DNA of 64,000 bases. It comes from Bacteroidia bacterium (GTDB lineage: Bacteria; Bacteroidota; Bacteroidia; B-17B0; Aurantibacillaceae). The notes beneath the pieces are model-generated. The model was given only the letters and a program-made list of their open reading frames with translations, made no database searches and was not told where the DNA came from. The stretch is from the NCBI GenBank assembly GCA_026003255.1, contig BPGX01000005.1:123454-187453 (forward strand), given 5' to 3'. Position numbers and translations under genes: made by a program. Below, piece after piece: positions 1 through 7,210 of this stretch (its first letter is position 1; every line of letters starts with the position of its first letter).

Positions 1-724
1 TAGTGGTTTTGCTGGTCTTGGGTGGACTGGAAATGATTTTATCAATAATATCCTGTTGTTTTTTAATTCGTTCTTTTTTATCGTCTTTGTTTGGGTGTGA
101 TTCTGTGTTTTGAGTTGAAGTTTGTGAAGTGTTTTCTTTTGTTGCTTGTTTTAATAATGTCGATAGTGAACCTGTAAAGTTTGAATAATTCGTATTTTCT
201 TCTGCTGGTATGTTTATTTGTGTTTCAAGTAATGTTGATTTTGTTTCTTTAATTTCACTTTTTTGTTCTAATGTTTTTTCTTCAATCTTTATTTCCTCTG
301 CTTTTTCTTTAATTTTTGGATGTATTTCTAACAACTCTTTTTGCACTATGCTTTCGGCAATAGATTTATTAATTTCTTTGTGAATCGCATCTTTAGAAAC
401 TACTTGCGGTATAACTGGAATTTCATTTACTTCATTTTTTATGCCTGCGACTTCTTTAATATTTTTTTCTTCATTAAGTTTAAACTCAATGGGCTTTTTG
501 TTTTTCTTTAAATGTTGAAAAAAATATTTTCTATCTGGAATAATATGCGAAAATTGTTTGAGTTTTTCAGAAAAATCTTTATCCGATAAGTTGTAAAGTT
601 TAAGTAAATACAACATTTGTGCTGATACGAAATAAGGAAATTGCCAACAAACTTTTTCTAACTCTTGAAGATTAAAATTTTCATTGGGATTTTCTAACAA
701 TCTATAAAATTGTAAAGCATTCAT
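1..724 (-). CDS. Hypothetical protein, C-terminus beyond window edge
   Basis: The minus-strand reading frame opens at the ATG at 724 and stays open to the window edge, so at least 241 residues are present and the C-terminus is missing. The N-terminal ~80 residues (MNALQFYRLLENP, then a Trp/Phe/Tyr-rich stretch with WQFPYFVSAQ and a DRKYFF segment) look like a compact helical domain seen in unannotated Bacteroidota proteins. The remainder is low-complexity, rich in Lys, Glu, Ser and Pro. No catalytic motif or signal peptide is visible. It lies just downstream of the DUF4834-like gene on the same strand. Function not recognised. Confidence 0.6.
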   Translation of the reverse strand, partial: MNALQFYRLLENPNENFNLQELEKVCWQFPYFVSAQMLYLLKLYNLSDKDFSEKLKQFSHIIPDRKYFFQHLKKNKKPIEFKLNEEKNIKEVAGIKNEVNEIPVIPQVVSKDAIHKEINKSIAESIVQKELLEIHPKIKEKAEEIKIEEKTLEQKSEIKETKSTLLETQINIPAEENTNYSNFTGSLSTLLKQATKENTSQTSTQNTESHPNKDDKKERIKKQQDIIDKIISSPPKTSKTT

Positions 725-726
725 AG

Positions 727-915
727 TTATCTTACTTCTTCATAATCAACATAATCACCAGCATCATTTTTAAGAGATTTATTTTCTTGATTGCGTTGAT
801 TATATTTAATTTTTTCTCTTCTCTCGTCATTGGTGTCATTATCCTTGAATAGTTCTTTTACCTTATAAAACAGCCAAAATATCACTAATATCCAAAAAAT
901 CCATCTCAAAAGCAT
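727..915 (-). CDS. Small single-span membrane protein, DUF4834-like
   Basis: A 62-residue protein with one hydrophobic segment at residues 4-18 (RWIFWILVIFWLFYK) followed by a charged, Lys/Asn/Glu-rich tail ending in DYVDYEEVR. This architecture, a short N-terminal membrane anchor and a conserved acidic VDYEE-type end, matches my memory of the DUF4834 family common in Bacteroidota; the family call is by pattern only. It sits 5 bases from the pRiA4b-like gene and 2 bases from the partial gene at the left edge, so it is probably co-transcribed with them. Function unknown. Confidence 0.65.
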   Translation of the reverse strand: MLLRWIFWILVIFWLFYKVKELFKDNDTNDERREKIKYNQRNQENKSLKNDAGDYVDYEEVR

Positions 916-920
916 ACTAA

Positions 921-1646
921 TTAATTTTCATATTCATCATTCATATCATAATATCCATCTTGATTAAACTCATCGTCATCATAAATATCATCTTCTTCAT
1001 CAAAAATATCTTCTACATCTTCTTCATCAGAATCATCAAGAATATCAGCAGGTTTGGAAGAATCAGTTCCTGCAAAAAGTTTATCTAACTTTCCGCTTAA
1101 AATATCATCTTCAGAGATATTATTGTTTAAAAGATTTTGATAAATCATTTGGTCAATATCATCATCCGATAGGGAATTGGTATTAGTTGCTGCAAGTGAA
1201 GCATCGCTTGCACGGGTTGTTTGAATTTTTTTTCTACGATTAGGAATTTTATTTTTTGAAGAAACTACTTTAGGAAAATTTTCAGAGGAAGAGAGAACGT
1301 CTTCCTTTTCAATTTTAATTAGTTCAATTAAAAAAGTAAGTTGTAGTTGAGCATCATAAACGAAAACAAATCGTTGTCGGGGTTGTTCAATGAGAGACGC
1401 TATTTTTGTTTGACGCATTAATTTTTCATCTCCCTGAATATCCTCTTTTTTGAGAGTAATTTCAATATGTTTATCCCAATAATCATCAGACGAAAAAAAA
1501 GACGCTGAAACATCTTTATTTGTTAATTCAAAAGCATCTGTTATGGCATGAAAGAAATCTTCAAAAGTTTGATTGGATTTAATTAAAATGACTCTTTCCA
1601 CTTCTTCATTTTCATCCCAAACAATTTTAAATTTGTATATAGCCAT
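921..1646 (-). CDS. Plasmid pRiA4b ORF-3-like family protein
   Basis: The 241-residue product starts with a beta-rich domain (residues 1-110: YKFKIVWDE, then QTFEDFFHAITDAFEL, then a phenylalanine/serine stretch and a VFVYDAQLQLTFLIEL strand) that resembles the pRiA4b ORF-3-like fold found widely in Bacteroidota. The C-terminal third is strongly acidic, with runs of Asp and Glu (DDSDEEDVEDIFDEEDD), probably disordered. No catalytic residues can be named. It is tightly packed between the DUF4834-like gene and a glycosyltransferase on the same strand. The family assignment is from pattern recognition and the function is unknown. Confidence 0.65.
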   Translation of the reverse strand: MAIYKFKIVWDENEEVERVILIKSNQTFEDFFHAITDAFELTNKDVSASFFSSDDYWDKHIEITLKKEDIQGDEKLMRQTKIASLIEQPRQRFVFVYDAQLQLTFLIELIKIEKEDVLSSSENFPKVVSSKNKIPNRRKKIQTTRASDASLAATNTNSLSDDDIDQMIYQNLLNNNISEDDILSGKLDKLFAGTDSSKPADILDDSDEEDVEDIFDEEDDIYDDDEFNQDGYYDMNDEYEN

Positions 1647-1651
1647 TGGTA

Positions 1652-2401
1652 TTATTTTTTGATTTTATAAATTTCAGAATGAAGAATGCCCCATTTATTG
1701 AGCCGATGAATGATAGATGTTTTTAATACACCTAAACCATATTTGACACTTCTTCTAAAATTGATAGAACTTGCTTCTGGGAAATACTTCGTAGGGCACG
1801 TAATTTCTGCTATTTCAAATCCAGCATAAAAAATTTGTGACAACATTTGATTATCAAACACAAAATCATCTGAATTAGCGTGATAATTTATTTTTTCCAA
1901 AACTTCTCTTGAAAACGCTCTGTATCCTGTGTGGTATTCCGATAATTTTTGCCATATAATGATATTCTGAGTCAGTGTCAAAAAACGATTGAAAACATAT
2001 TTATACAAGGGCATACCTCCTTTTAATGCCCCACCTCCTAATATACGAGAACCTAATACTACAGGATATACTTCATTGGCAATTAAATACGCCATGCTGT
2101 GAATTAATTTAGGCGTATATTGATAATCAGGATGCAGCATGATGACAATATCTGCTCCGAGTTTTAATGCAGTGTCGTAACACGTTTTTTGGTTTCCTCC
2201 ATAACCTTTGTTTCTATCGTGTTGAATGATGTGCTTAATACCAATTTTCTTTGCTACTTCAATTGTATTGTCTTTACTACAATCATCCACTAAAACAACA
2301 TCATCAACGATATCAAAAGGGATTTCATTATAGGTTTTTTCCAATGTCAATGCTGCATTGTAAGCAGGCAAAACAACCACTACTTTTTTATCTTTTATCA
2401 T
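1652..2401 (-). CDS. Glycosyltransferase family 2, dolichyl-phosphate mannosyltransferase-like
   Basis: 249 residues with a GT-A fold signature: VVVLPAYNA at residues 7-15, the nucleotide-binding VLVDDCSKDNT at 36-46, and the metal-site region HPDYQY near residue 90. Later the HTGYRAFSR motif near residue 157 is typical of DPM1/GtrB-like enzymes. These use a nucleotide-sugar to glycosylate polyprenyl phosphate or a related lipid acceptor. No transmembrane helices follow the catalytic domain, so it is the soluble, peripheral form. It is in a run with genes of unrelated function, so the acceptor is not revealed by context. Confidence 0.88.
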   Translation of the reverse strand: MIKDKKVVVVLPAYNAALTLEKTYNEIPFDIVDDVVLVDDCSKDNTIEVAKKIGIKHIIQHDRNKGYGGNQKTCYDTALKLGADIVIMLHPDYQYTPKLIHSMAYLIANEVYPVVLGSRILGGGALKGGMPLYKYVFNRFLTLTQNIIIWQKLSEYHTGYRAFSREVLEKINYHANSDDFVFDNQMLSQIFYAGFEIAEITCPTKYFPEASSINFRRSVKYGLGVLKTSIIHRLNKWGILHSEIYKIKK

Positions 2402-2407
2402 AGAATA

Positions 2408-3199
2408 CTACCACTTTTTAGGTTTAAAGTTTTTGTCGTTTTTTATAATTACAGTGTCTTCACCACTTGGTTCTATTACAAACAAACCTTTTGATTCTGC
2501 AAATTTATCAGAACCTGCATAGTATTTCAATGCTGCTACAGCACCATATATGTTTTTCCCCTCAAATCGTGGAAAGAATTTTCTCACTCGTTCCATATTT
2601 TTTAATGTATCTTTTATGTCACTCACTCTGGCGGTTGTCTTTATTTCAACTATTACTACATCTTTTTCATTTTCTAATAATACGTCAATTTCCATTTTAT
2701 CTCCGCCTATTGTAGCTTCAATATTAGAACCACGATAATGTATATTAATACCTCGCTCTTGAAAAACTTTTCTTGCTCCTGGTGCTAATAAAGCTTCAAC
2801 TAATCTTCCCCAGTGCAAACCAAACATTTTTTCTAACTTTTGCATTTGCTCATCATGTCGTTTCATTCTTTCTTCCCATTCTTTTCTTTCTTTTTCACGT
2901 TGTGCTTCTCGTTCTTTTCTTTCTTTTTCTAATTGCGCTTCTCGTTCTTTTCTTTCTTTTTCTAATTGCGCTTCTCGTTCTCTTCTCTCTTTTTCCAATT
3001 GTGCTTCCCGTTCTCTTTTTTCTTTTTCAAATTGATCTTCAAATTCTTTATGTTTTTTACCAATCTCATTTAATGTTTCCCAAACTTGACGATACATTTC
3101 CCGCCAGTCAAATGGTTGATTATAGGTTTCTGATATTTCTTTTACTTCGTTATTTTTTGATGTTTCGCTGGTTTTATATTTTTTGCTTTTCTTACTCAT
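2408..3199 (-). CDS. Coiled-coil protein with C-terminal PD-(D/E)XK nuclease-like domain
   Basis: 263 residues. Residues ~40-115 form a highly charged coiled coil made of near-identical heptad-like repeats (EKERKEREAQL, four to five copies). From ~130 onward comes a compact domain carrying EIDVLL followed by VVIVEIKTT: the D...E-x-K arrangement of a PD-(D/E)XK nuclease fold. Similar proteins are often annotated DUF3782-like and occur in many copies in bacteria with large repeat content. Whether it cuts nucleic acid is not known. The coding repeat explains the long open frame on the opposite strand at 2773-3246, which I take as a shadow. Confidence 0.7.
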   Translation of the reverse strand: MSKKSKKYKTSETSKNNEVKEISETYNQPFDWREMYRQVWETLNEIGKKHKEFEDQFEKEKREREAQLEKERREREAQLEKERKEREAQLEKERKEREAQREKERKEWEERMKRHDEQMQKLEKMFGLHWGRLVEALLAPGARKVFQERGINIHYRGSNIEATIGGDKMEIDVLLENEKDVVIVEIKTTARVSDIKDTLKNMERVRKFFPRFEGKNIYGAVAALKYYAGSDKFAESKGLFVIEPSGEDTVIIKNDKNFKPKKW

Positions 3200-3260
3200 C
3201 GTTTCTTCCGATTAAAATTTATATCACAAATTTAATAAAAATTTAAATAAGTTAAACTGG

Positions 3261-4856
3261 TTAATTCTTATTCTTACTTTTTTCTTTTTCTAAAAATTCA
3301 ATAATTTTAGGAATGGCTTCGTGAGATAATTTTTTTGCACGAATAATTTTATTTTTATCCAATAAATAAATTACAGGTGTTGAGAAAATGTCGTACTTTT
3401 CACGAATATTATTAATATGAATCGGGTCATACACATTTATAAAATCTAATTTCTTTTCAATAATGAATTTTCTCCATTTATCATATTCTGTATGCGTATA
3501 TACCGAATATACTTTTACATCATATTTTTGTTTTAGTTCGTGATACGTTTTTAATAATTCTGGAATTTCTTTTTGACAATGTCCGCAATCCACATCCCAA
3601 AATACAAGAATAGTATAATCTGCTTTGGTTTGATACAATGAAACCAATAATGGTGTGATTTTTTGAACGTTTTCATAATATAATCTTGTAATTCCTTCAC
3701 TTGTTCTTGCTGTATCAAAGCCCATCTTATTTGTAATTTTTCCTCCTGTTGTATCTATCATCAATAATTCAGGTGCTTGATTGCCAATCAATAATGGTTT
3801 TAAAATATTTCCTCTTTCAATTATTTTTTCTCTTACTTTCTCGTCATATAAATCATTGGCTAATCCTGTTCTGATGTATTTGTCAATAATATGCACAAAT
3901 ACTTTATCAAATCCCATCACCTTATGTGCTTCATAATAAGGTGTTAAGTAAGCCAACAAAAACTTAAACATATCACTTTTAGGATCACATTGTCCTAAAA
4001 TTTTATCTATCTCAACAATAGCAGAATCCGGTATTTGTGGAATAACTCTTTCAAAATAATTTTTGAATTTCTCACCAAAAAATGGGGTAATCAACAATCT
4101 ATCATCTTTAAAGTTAACACCATCCCAATAATGGCTTTTAATGTAATTGTAAACATATATACTATCAGGTCTGCCATTAGATGCTTTGGGAACATTTTCA
4201 GGTTCTTTGGATATTTGCAAGTTTATCACGTCCGCTAAAAATGTCCCTTTGTTTGCATTATAAAAATCTTTTTGAAACTTCTTTACATCTTCGTTTAATT
4301 GCTTTACTTCTCTTTCCATAAATTCGGCTGAATCTTTTTTGGGCATTTGTTGTGCTTTGTCTCTTAATTTACCAAACATCTCATTTTTCGAAGCAATAAA
4401 TTTAATATATTCCAAAAATTTTTCATTCTCTTTTGAACCAGAAACCTTGAATGTTTGTATTAATTTAATATCGCCGCTAATTGAAAACTTATTATTCTCA
4501 TTGATAAAGAAATCAAAGTAACGTGCTTTATCCTGACTTACTAAAAAGTATACGCCTTTTTCTATTTCCTTGTCTGACTTAAAAACTATTTTTCCATTTT
4601 TTACTTTTTTACAGGTATCTACTATGTATTGTTTATCAAAGGTGTATTTTGCAAGGAACACCATCGTATCCTTACAGTTGGAAAGATTAAATTGCAAATT
4701 ATATCCTTTAATTTTAGGATTAATTGTATTTGTAGCCGCAGCACTGATTTTTTCTTTATGAGAATTAATTTTCTCATTAATTTTATCTATCTTCTTCTGT
4801 GCACTTAAAAGTCCAATACTCACAATGGACAAAACTATTCCTGCGATTTTCTTCAT
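3261..4856 (-). CDS. TlpA-family thioredoxin-like protein with DUF4369-type N-terminus
   Basis: I start at the ATG at 4856, which gives a signal peptide (MKKIAGIVLSIVSIGLLSAQ); a further in-frame ATG at 4916 would place 20 unneeded residues before it. Mature protein: a DUF4369-like beta domain (about residues 45-130), a helical DUF5106-like middle, then a thioredoxin domain beginning near LIGNQAPEL with the active site VDCGHCQKEIPEL. It is expected to act as a thiol-disulfide reductase or resA/tlpA-like protein in the periplasm or outer surface. Divergent from the Bax-inhibitor gene and not in an obvious operon. Confidence 0.85.
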   Translation of the reverse strand: MKKIAGIVLSIVSIGLLSAQKKIDKINEKINSHKEKISAAATNTINPKIKGYNLQFNLSNCKDTMVFLAKYTFDKQYIVDTCKKVKNGKIVFKSDKEIEKGVYFLVSQDKARYFDFFINENNKFSISGDIKLIQTFKVSGSKENEKFLEYIKFIASKNEMFGKLRDKAQQMPKKDSAEFMEREVKQLNEDVKKFQKDFYNANKGTFLADVINLQISKEPENVPKASNGRPDSIYVYNYIKSHYWDGVNFKDDRLLITPFFGEKFKNYFERVIPQIPDSAIVEIDKILGQCDPKSDMFKFLLAYLTPYYEAHKVMGFDKVFVHIIDKYIRTGLANDLYDEKVREKIIERGNILKPLLIGNQAPELLMIDTTGGKITNKMGFDTARTSEGITRLYYENVQKITPLLVSLYQTKADYTILVFWDVDCGHCQKEIPELLKTYHELKQKYDVKVYSVYTHTEYDKWRKFIIEKKLDFINVYDPIHINNIREKYDIFSTPVIYLLDKNKIIRAKKLSHEAIPKIIEFLEKEKSKNKN

Positions 4857-4960
4857 ATTTATCATTTTTGCTGCAAGTATAAAAATAAAAACGCATTTCT
4901 TTGATAGGAAAAACATTGCTATTTAGTTTAATTAACTTTTTAAGAATTAGTTTTATTCCT

Positions 4961-4968
4961 TAACTTTG
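4961..4968 (+). promoter_or_regulatory. Bacteroidota -7 promoter element TAACTTTG
   Basis: TAACTTTG matches the TAnnTTTG consensus of the Bacteroidota primary sigma factor and lies 17 bases before the ATG of the Bax-inhibitor gene, implying a very short leader. Confidence 0.6.
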
Positions 4969-4984
4969 CAGGAAAATATCAACT

Positions 4985-5728
4985 ATGGAAACAACAAGAA
5001 GCACAAACATTGACCAATTAAACTATGAAGAAATCCAAAGTTCAGTATTAAGTACAACAAAATTATTCAGGCAGGTATTTGCGTGGATGTTTGGAGGATT
5101 GTTACTTACTACTATCAGTTCTTTGTTTTTTGCCTTTAATCCAGAAGCAATTAGTTACTTATTTTCTGTCAATGAAAACGGCGCAAAACTTAATATTTTA
5201 GGTTGGTTAGTTATGCTTGCACCTATTGGCTTTGTTCTAATAATGAGTTGGGCATTTAATCGTTTAAACTATTTTCAATTAGCCAGTATTTTCATACTTT
5301 ATGCACTTGTAAATGGAATTAGTTTAAGTTTTATTTTTTACGCTTATGAAATAGGAAGTATTTTCAAAGCATTTTTAAGTGCTTCAACATTATTTGGAGT
5401 AATGGCCATTGCAGGTTATACTACAAAAACAGACCTAACAAGTTTTGGAAGAATTTTAATTTTTGGACTTATTGGTATTATCCTTGCTTCAGTTATCAAT
5501 TTTTTTATGAAAAGCGACACAATGGATTATGTCCTCAGTATTATTACTGTGATCGTTTTTACAGGATTAACTGCTTATGATGTTCAAAAAATTAAAATGC
5601 TTTCTTATCAAAATGATGGAAGTGTTATTTACAAAAAATTAGGAATAATAGGCGCTCTTACTTTATACTTAGATTTTATTAATTTATTCCTGGCTTTATT
5701 AAGATTGTTTGGTAATAGAAAAAATTAA
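4985..5728 (+). CDS. Bax inhibitor-1/YccA family membrane protein
   Basis: 247 residues with about seven hydrophobic segments, beginning after a polar N-terminus of ~30 residues (METTRSTNIDQ). Features typical of the BI-1/YccA family are the segment GLTAYDVQKIKML near residue 200 and the final hydrophobic LYLDFINLFLALLRLFG, which contains the conserved acidic residue thought to act in the pH-sensing ion leak of family members. Located in the inner membrane. It is a single-gene unit: it has its own -7 element upstream and a strong terminator 24 bases downstream of the stop codon. Confidence 0.92.
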   Translation: METTRSTNIDQLNYEEIQSSVLSTTKLFRQVFAWMFGGLLLTTISSLFFAFNPEAISYLFSVNENGAKLNILGWLVMLAPIGFVLIMSWAFNRLNYFQLASIFILYALVNGISLSFIFYAYEIGSIFKAFLSASTLFGVMAIAGYTTKTDLTSFGRILIFGLIGIILASVINFFMKSDTMDYVLSIITVIVFTGLTAYDVQKIKMLSYQNDGSVIYKKLGIIGALTLYLDFINLFLALLRLFGNRKN

Positions 5729-5751
5729 TTGTATTTGAGAAATTCCTAAAC

Positions 5752-5783
5752 AAAAAACGCTCTGCTAATGCAGAGCGTTTTTT
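5752..5783. terminator. Bidirectional rho-independent terminator
   Basis: A perfect stem (AAAAAACGCTCTGC / GCAGAGCGTTTTTT) with a TAAT loop lies between the convergent Bax-inhibitor gene and the DUF1573 gene. The A-run on one side and the T-run on the other let it end transcription in both directions. Confidence 0.9.
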
Positions 5784-5812
5784 GTTTATCACTTATCACT
5801 ATTAAATGAAAA

Positions 5813-6241
5813 TTATTCTTTTGGTTTAACTTCACCTTTAATTTTCAACTTCACTACTGGATATTTTGCATTAGAAGTTACAGTGATATTTTTTTCAAAA
5901 CGACCTGTTCTTTTTGTATCATATTTTACTTTAATTGTTCCTGTTTTTCCTGGTAGAATAGGTTCTTGTGGCCATCCTGGTTTACCATCAATGGTTGTGG
6001 CGGTACAACCGCATTCTCCTTGAACATTTGTGATAGTTAAAGGAGATTTTCCGACATTTTTGAACTTAAACTCACGCACTCCATCCGAATCATAAGGAAT
6101 CACACCATAATCAATAACTTCTGTTTCAAATTTAATATCAGGAGCATTAGGGTCATTTGTAGGAACTACACTTTCCTGTGCCTTTAAATTCAATAATGCA
6201 CACATTCCAACAACTGTTACAAAGCTGGCTATTCTTTTCAT
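5813..6241 (-). CDS. DUF1573 domain secreted protein
   Basis: 142 residues with a signal peptide (MKRIASFVTVVGMCALLNLKAQ). The mature part is one Ig-like DUF1573 domain: FETEVIDYGVIPYDSDG, FKFKNVGKSPLTI, GECGCTA, and the closing KYPVVKLKIKGEV. The family is very common in Bacteroidota and is exported; its role is not established. It is paralogous to the gene at 6623-7102, with which it shares the domain order, the GxCGCT motif and the PxPGKxGTIKVKYDT segment. The pair brackets a small coiled-coil gene on the same strand. Confidence 0.9.
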   Translation of the reverse strand: MKRIASFVTVVGMCALLNLKAQESVVPTNDPNAPDIKFETEVIDYGVIPYDSDGVREFKFKNVGKSPLTITNVQGECGCTATTIDGKPGWPQEPILPGKTGTIKVKYDTKRTGRFEKNITVTSNAKYPVVKLKIKGEVKPKE

Positions 6242-6253
6242 AGTTTTTGTTTT

Positions 6254-6619
6254 TTATTTAATGATTCCAAATATGCGGCTCAAAAATTCAAGAGTATTTG
6301 GATTTGAAAGAATAAATAATATAACTATTACTGCAATTATCCGAATCTCCATTATCCTCATATCTTTTCGCACTAATTCTATTTCCATTCTCACCAAGTC
6401 AATTCCCTTTCTCAATTCTGTATCAACAAGTTTCAAATCGTATTTTGTAGCCAATTCTTTTTTAAGTTCTTCTGAAACTTCAACTTTCAACTGGGCCTTA
6501 CCTTCTTCAAAACTATTCAGAATACTTTCTTCTAATGCTTCTATAATCGTATGAGCACTCTCCTTTCCTAATTTGGCTTCACGTTGTTCGTATATTTTAA
6601 TTGGTATGCTGTAAGGCAT
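6254..6619 (-). CDS. Small coiled-coil protein with C-terminal membrane anchor
   Basis: 121 residues. The N-terminal part (SIPIKIYEQREAKLG) leads into a long amphipathic helix (residues ~20-90, rich in Glu, Lys and Leu, including ELRKGIDLVRMEIELVRKDM). A hydrophobic segment IIAVIVILFIL near residue 95 then gives a single membrane anchor. The plan resembles the CCDC90/DUF1640 family of membrane-anchored coiled coils, though I call that only by shape. It is tightly packed between two DUF1573 genes (12 and 3 bases apart) and is probably co-transcribed with them. Function unknown. Confidence 0.7.
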   Translation of the reverse strand: MPYSIPIKIYEQREAKLGKESAHTIIEALEESILNSFEEGKAQLKVEVSEELKKELATKYDLKLVDTELRKGIDLVRMEIELVRKDMRIMEIRIIAVIVILFILSNPNTLEFLSRIFGIIK

Positions 6620-6622
6620 AAA

Positions 6623-7102
6623 TTAATTAGCTTTTGGTGCACCTTCGTTTTTATTTTGTGGGAATGCTTCTTCAACGGGTTTTGCTTCAACTGTACCTTT
6701 TATTTGTAAAGTTACTACACCACTTTTAGCATTAGAATTCACTGTTACACTTTTTACAAAAGGACCTACTCTGTTCGTATCATATTTTACTTTAATAGTA
6801 CCTTTCTTACCAGGTAATACAGGTTCTTTCGGACATTGAGGCACCGTACATCCACAACTTCCCATACAATTGGTAATCACTAATGGTTCTTTTCCTGTAT
6901 TGGTAAATGTAAATTCACATTCACCATTACCACCTTGTGGAATCGTTCCAAAATCATGAACGGTTTTGTCAAATTTAATGTCTGCTAAACTCGCAGGTTG
7001 TTCACCATTAGTAGGATTGGCTTGTTTGGCATCTTGTGCATAAGTTGTAGCAGCAAATAACATTGCTCCTGAAACGCCAATGATGTAGAAAATTTTTTTC
7101 AT
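6623..7102 (-). CDS. DUF1573 domain secreted protein, second paralog
   Basis: 159 residues with signal peptide MKKIFYIIGVSGAMLFAATTYAQ. A single DUF1573 Ig-like domain follows: IKFDKTVHDFGTIPQGGNG, FTFTNTGKEPLVITN, GSCGCTVPQCP and a final SGVVTLQIKGTVE. Unlike its neighbour at 5813-6241, it has a second cysteine pair nearby (CMGSCGC...C) and an extra polar tail of ~15 residues. Exported; role unknown. It is the first gene of a likely three-gene unit, as the upstream region is shared with divergent valS. Confidence 0.9.
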   Translation of the reverse strand: MKKIFYIIGVSGAMLFAATTYAQDAKQANPTNGEQPASLADIKFDKTVHDFGTIPQGGNGECEFTFTNTGKEPLVITNCMGSCGCTVPQCPKEPVLPGKKGTIKVKYDTNRVGPFVKSVTVNSNAKSGVVTLQIKGTVEAKPVEEAFPQNKNEGAPKAN

Positions 7103-7173
7103 AGCTTTAAATTTTGCTTACAAAAATACTTACAAAAATTATACCCAACAAAATACATTTACTAATCTTTAAT

Positions 7174-7181
7174 TATTTTTG
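7174..7181 (+). promoter_or_regulatory. Bacteroidota -7 element TATTTTTG before valS
   Basis: TATTTTTG fits TAnnTTTG and sits 29 bases before the valS ATG. Confidence 0.55.
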
Positions 7182-7210
7182 CGAAAATTAACAGCACAAA
7201 ATATCATCAC

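Noticed and set aside
2773..3246. 157-codon open frame opposite the coiled-coil gene
   Set aside because: It exists because the lysine/glutamate repeat codons read as Leu/Phe/Val on the other strand. The minus-strand gene has a nuclease-like domain and good context.
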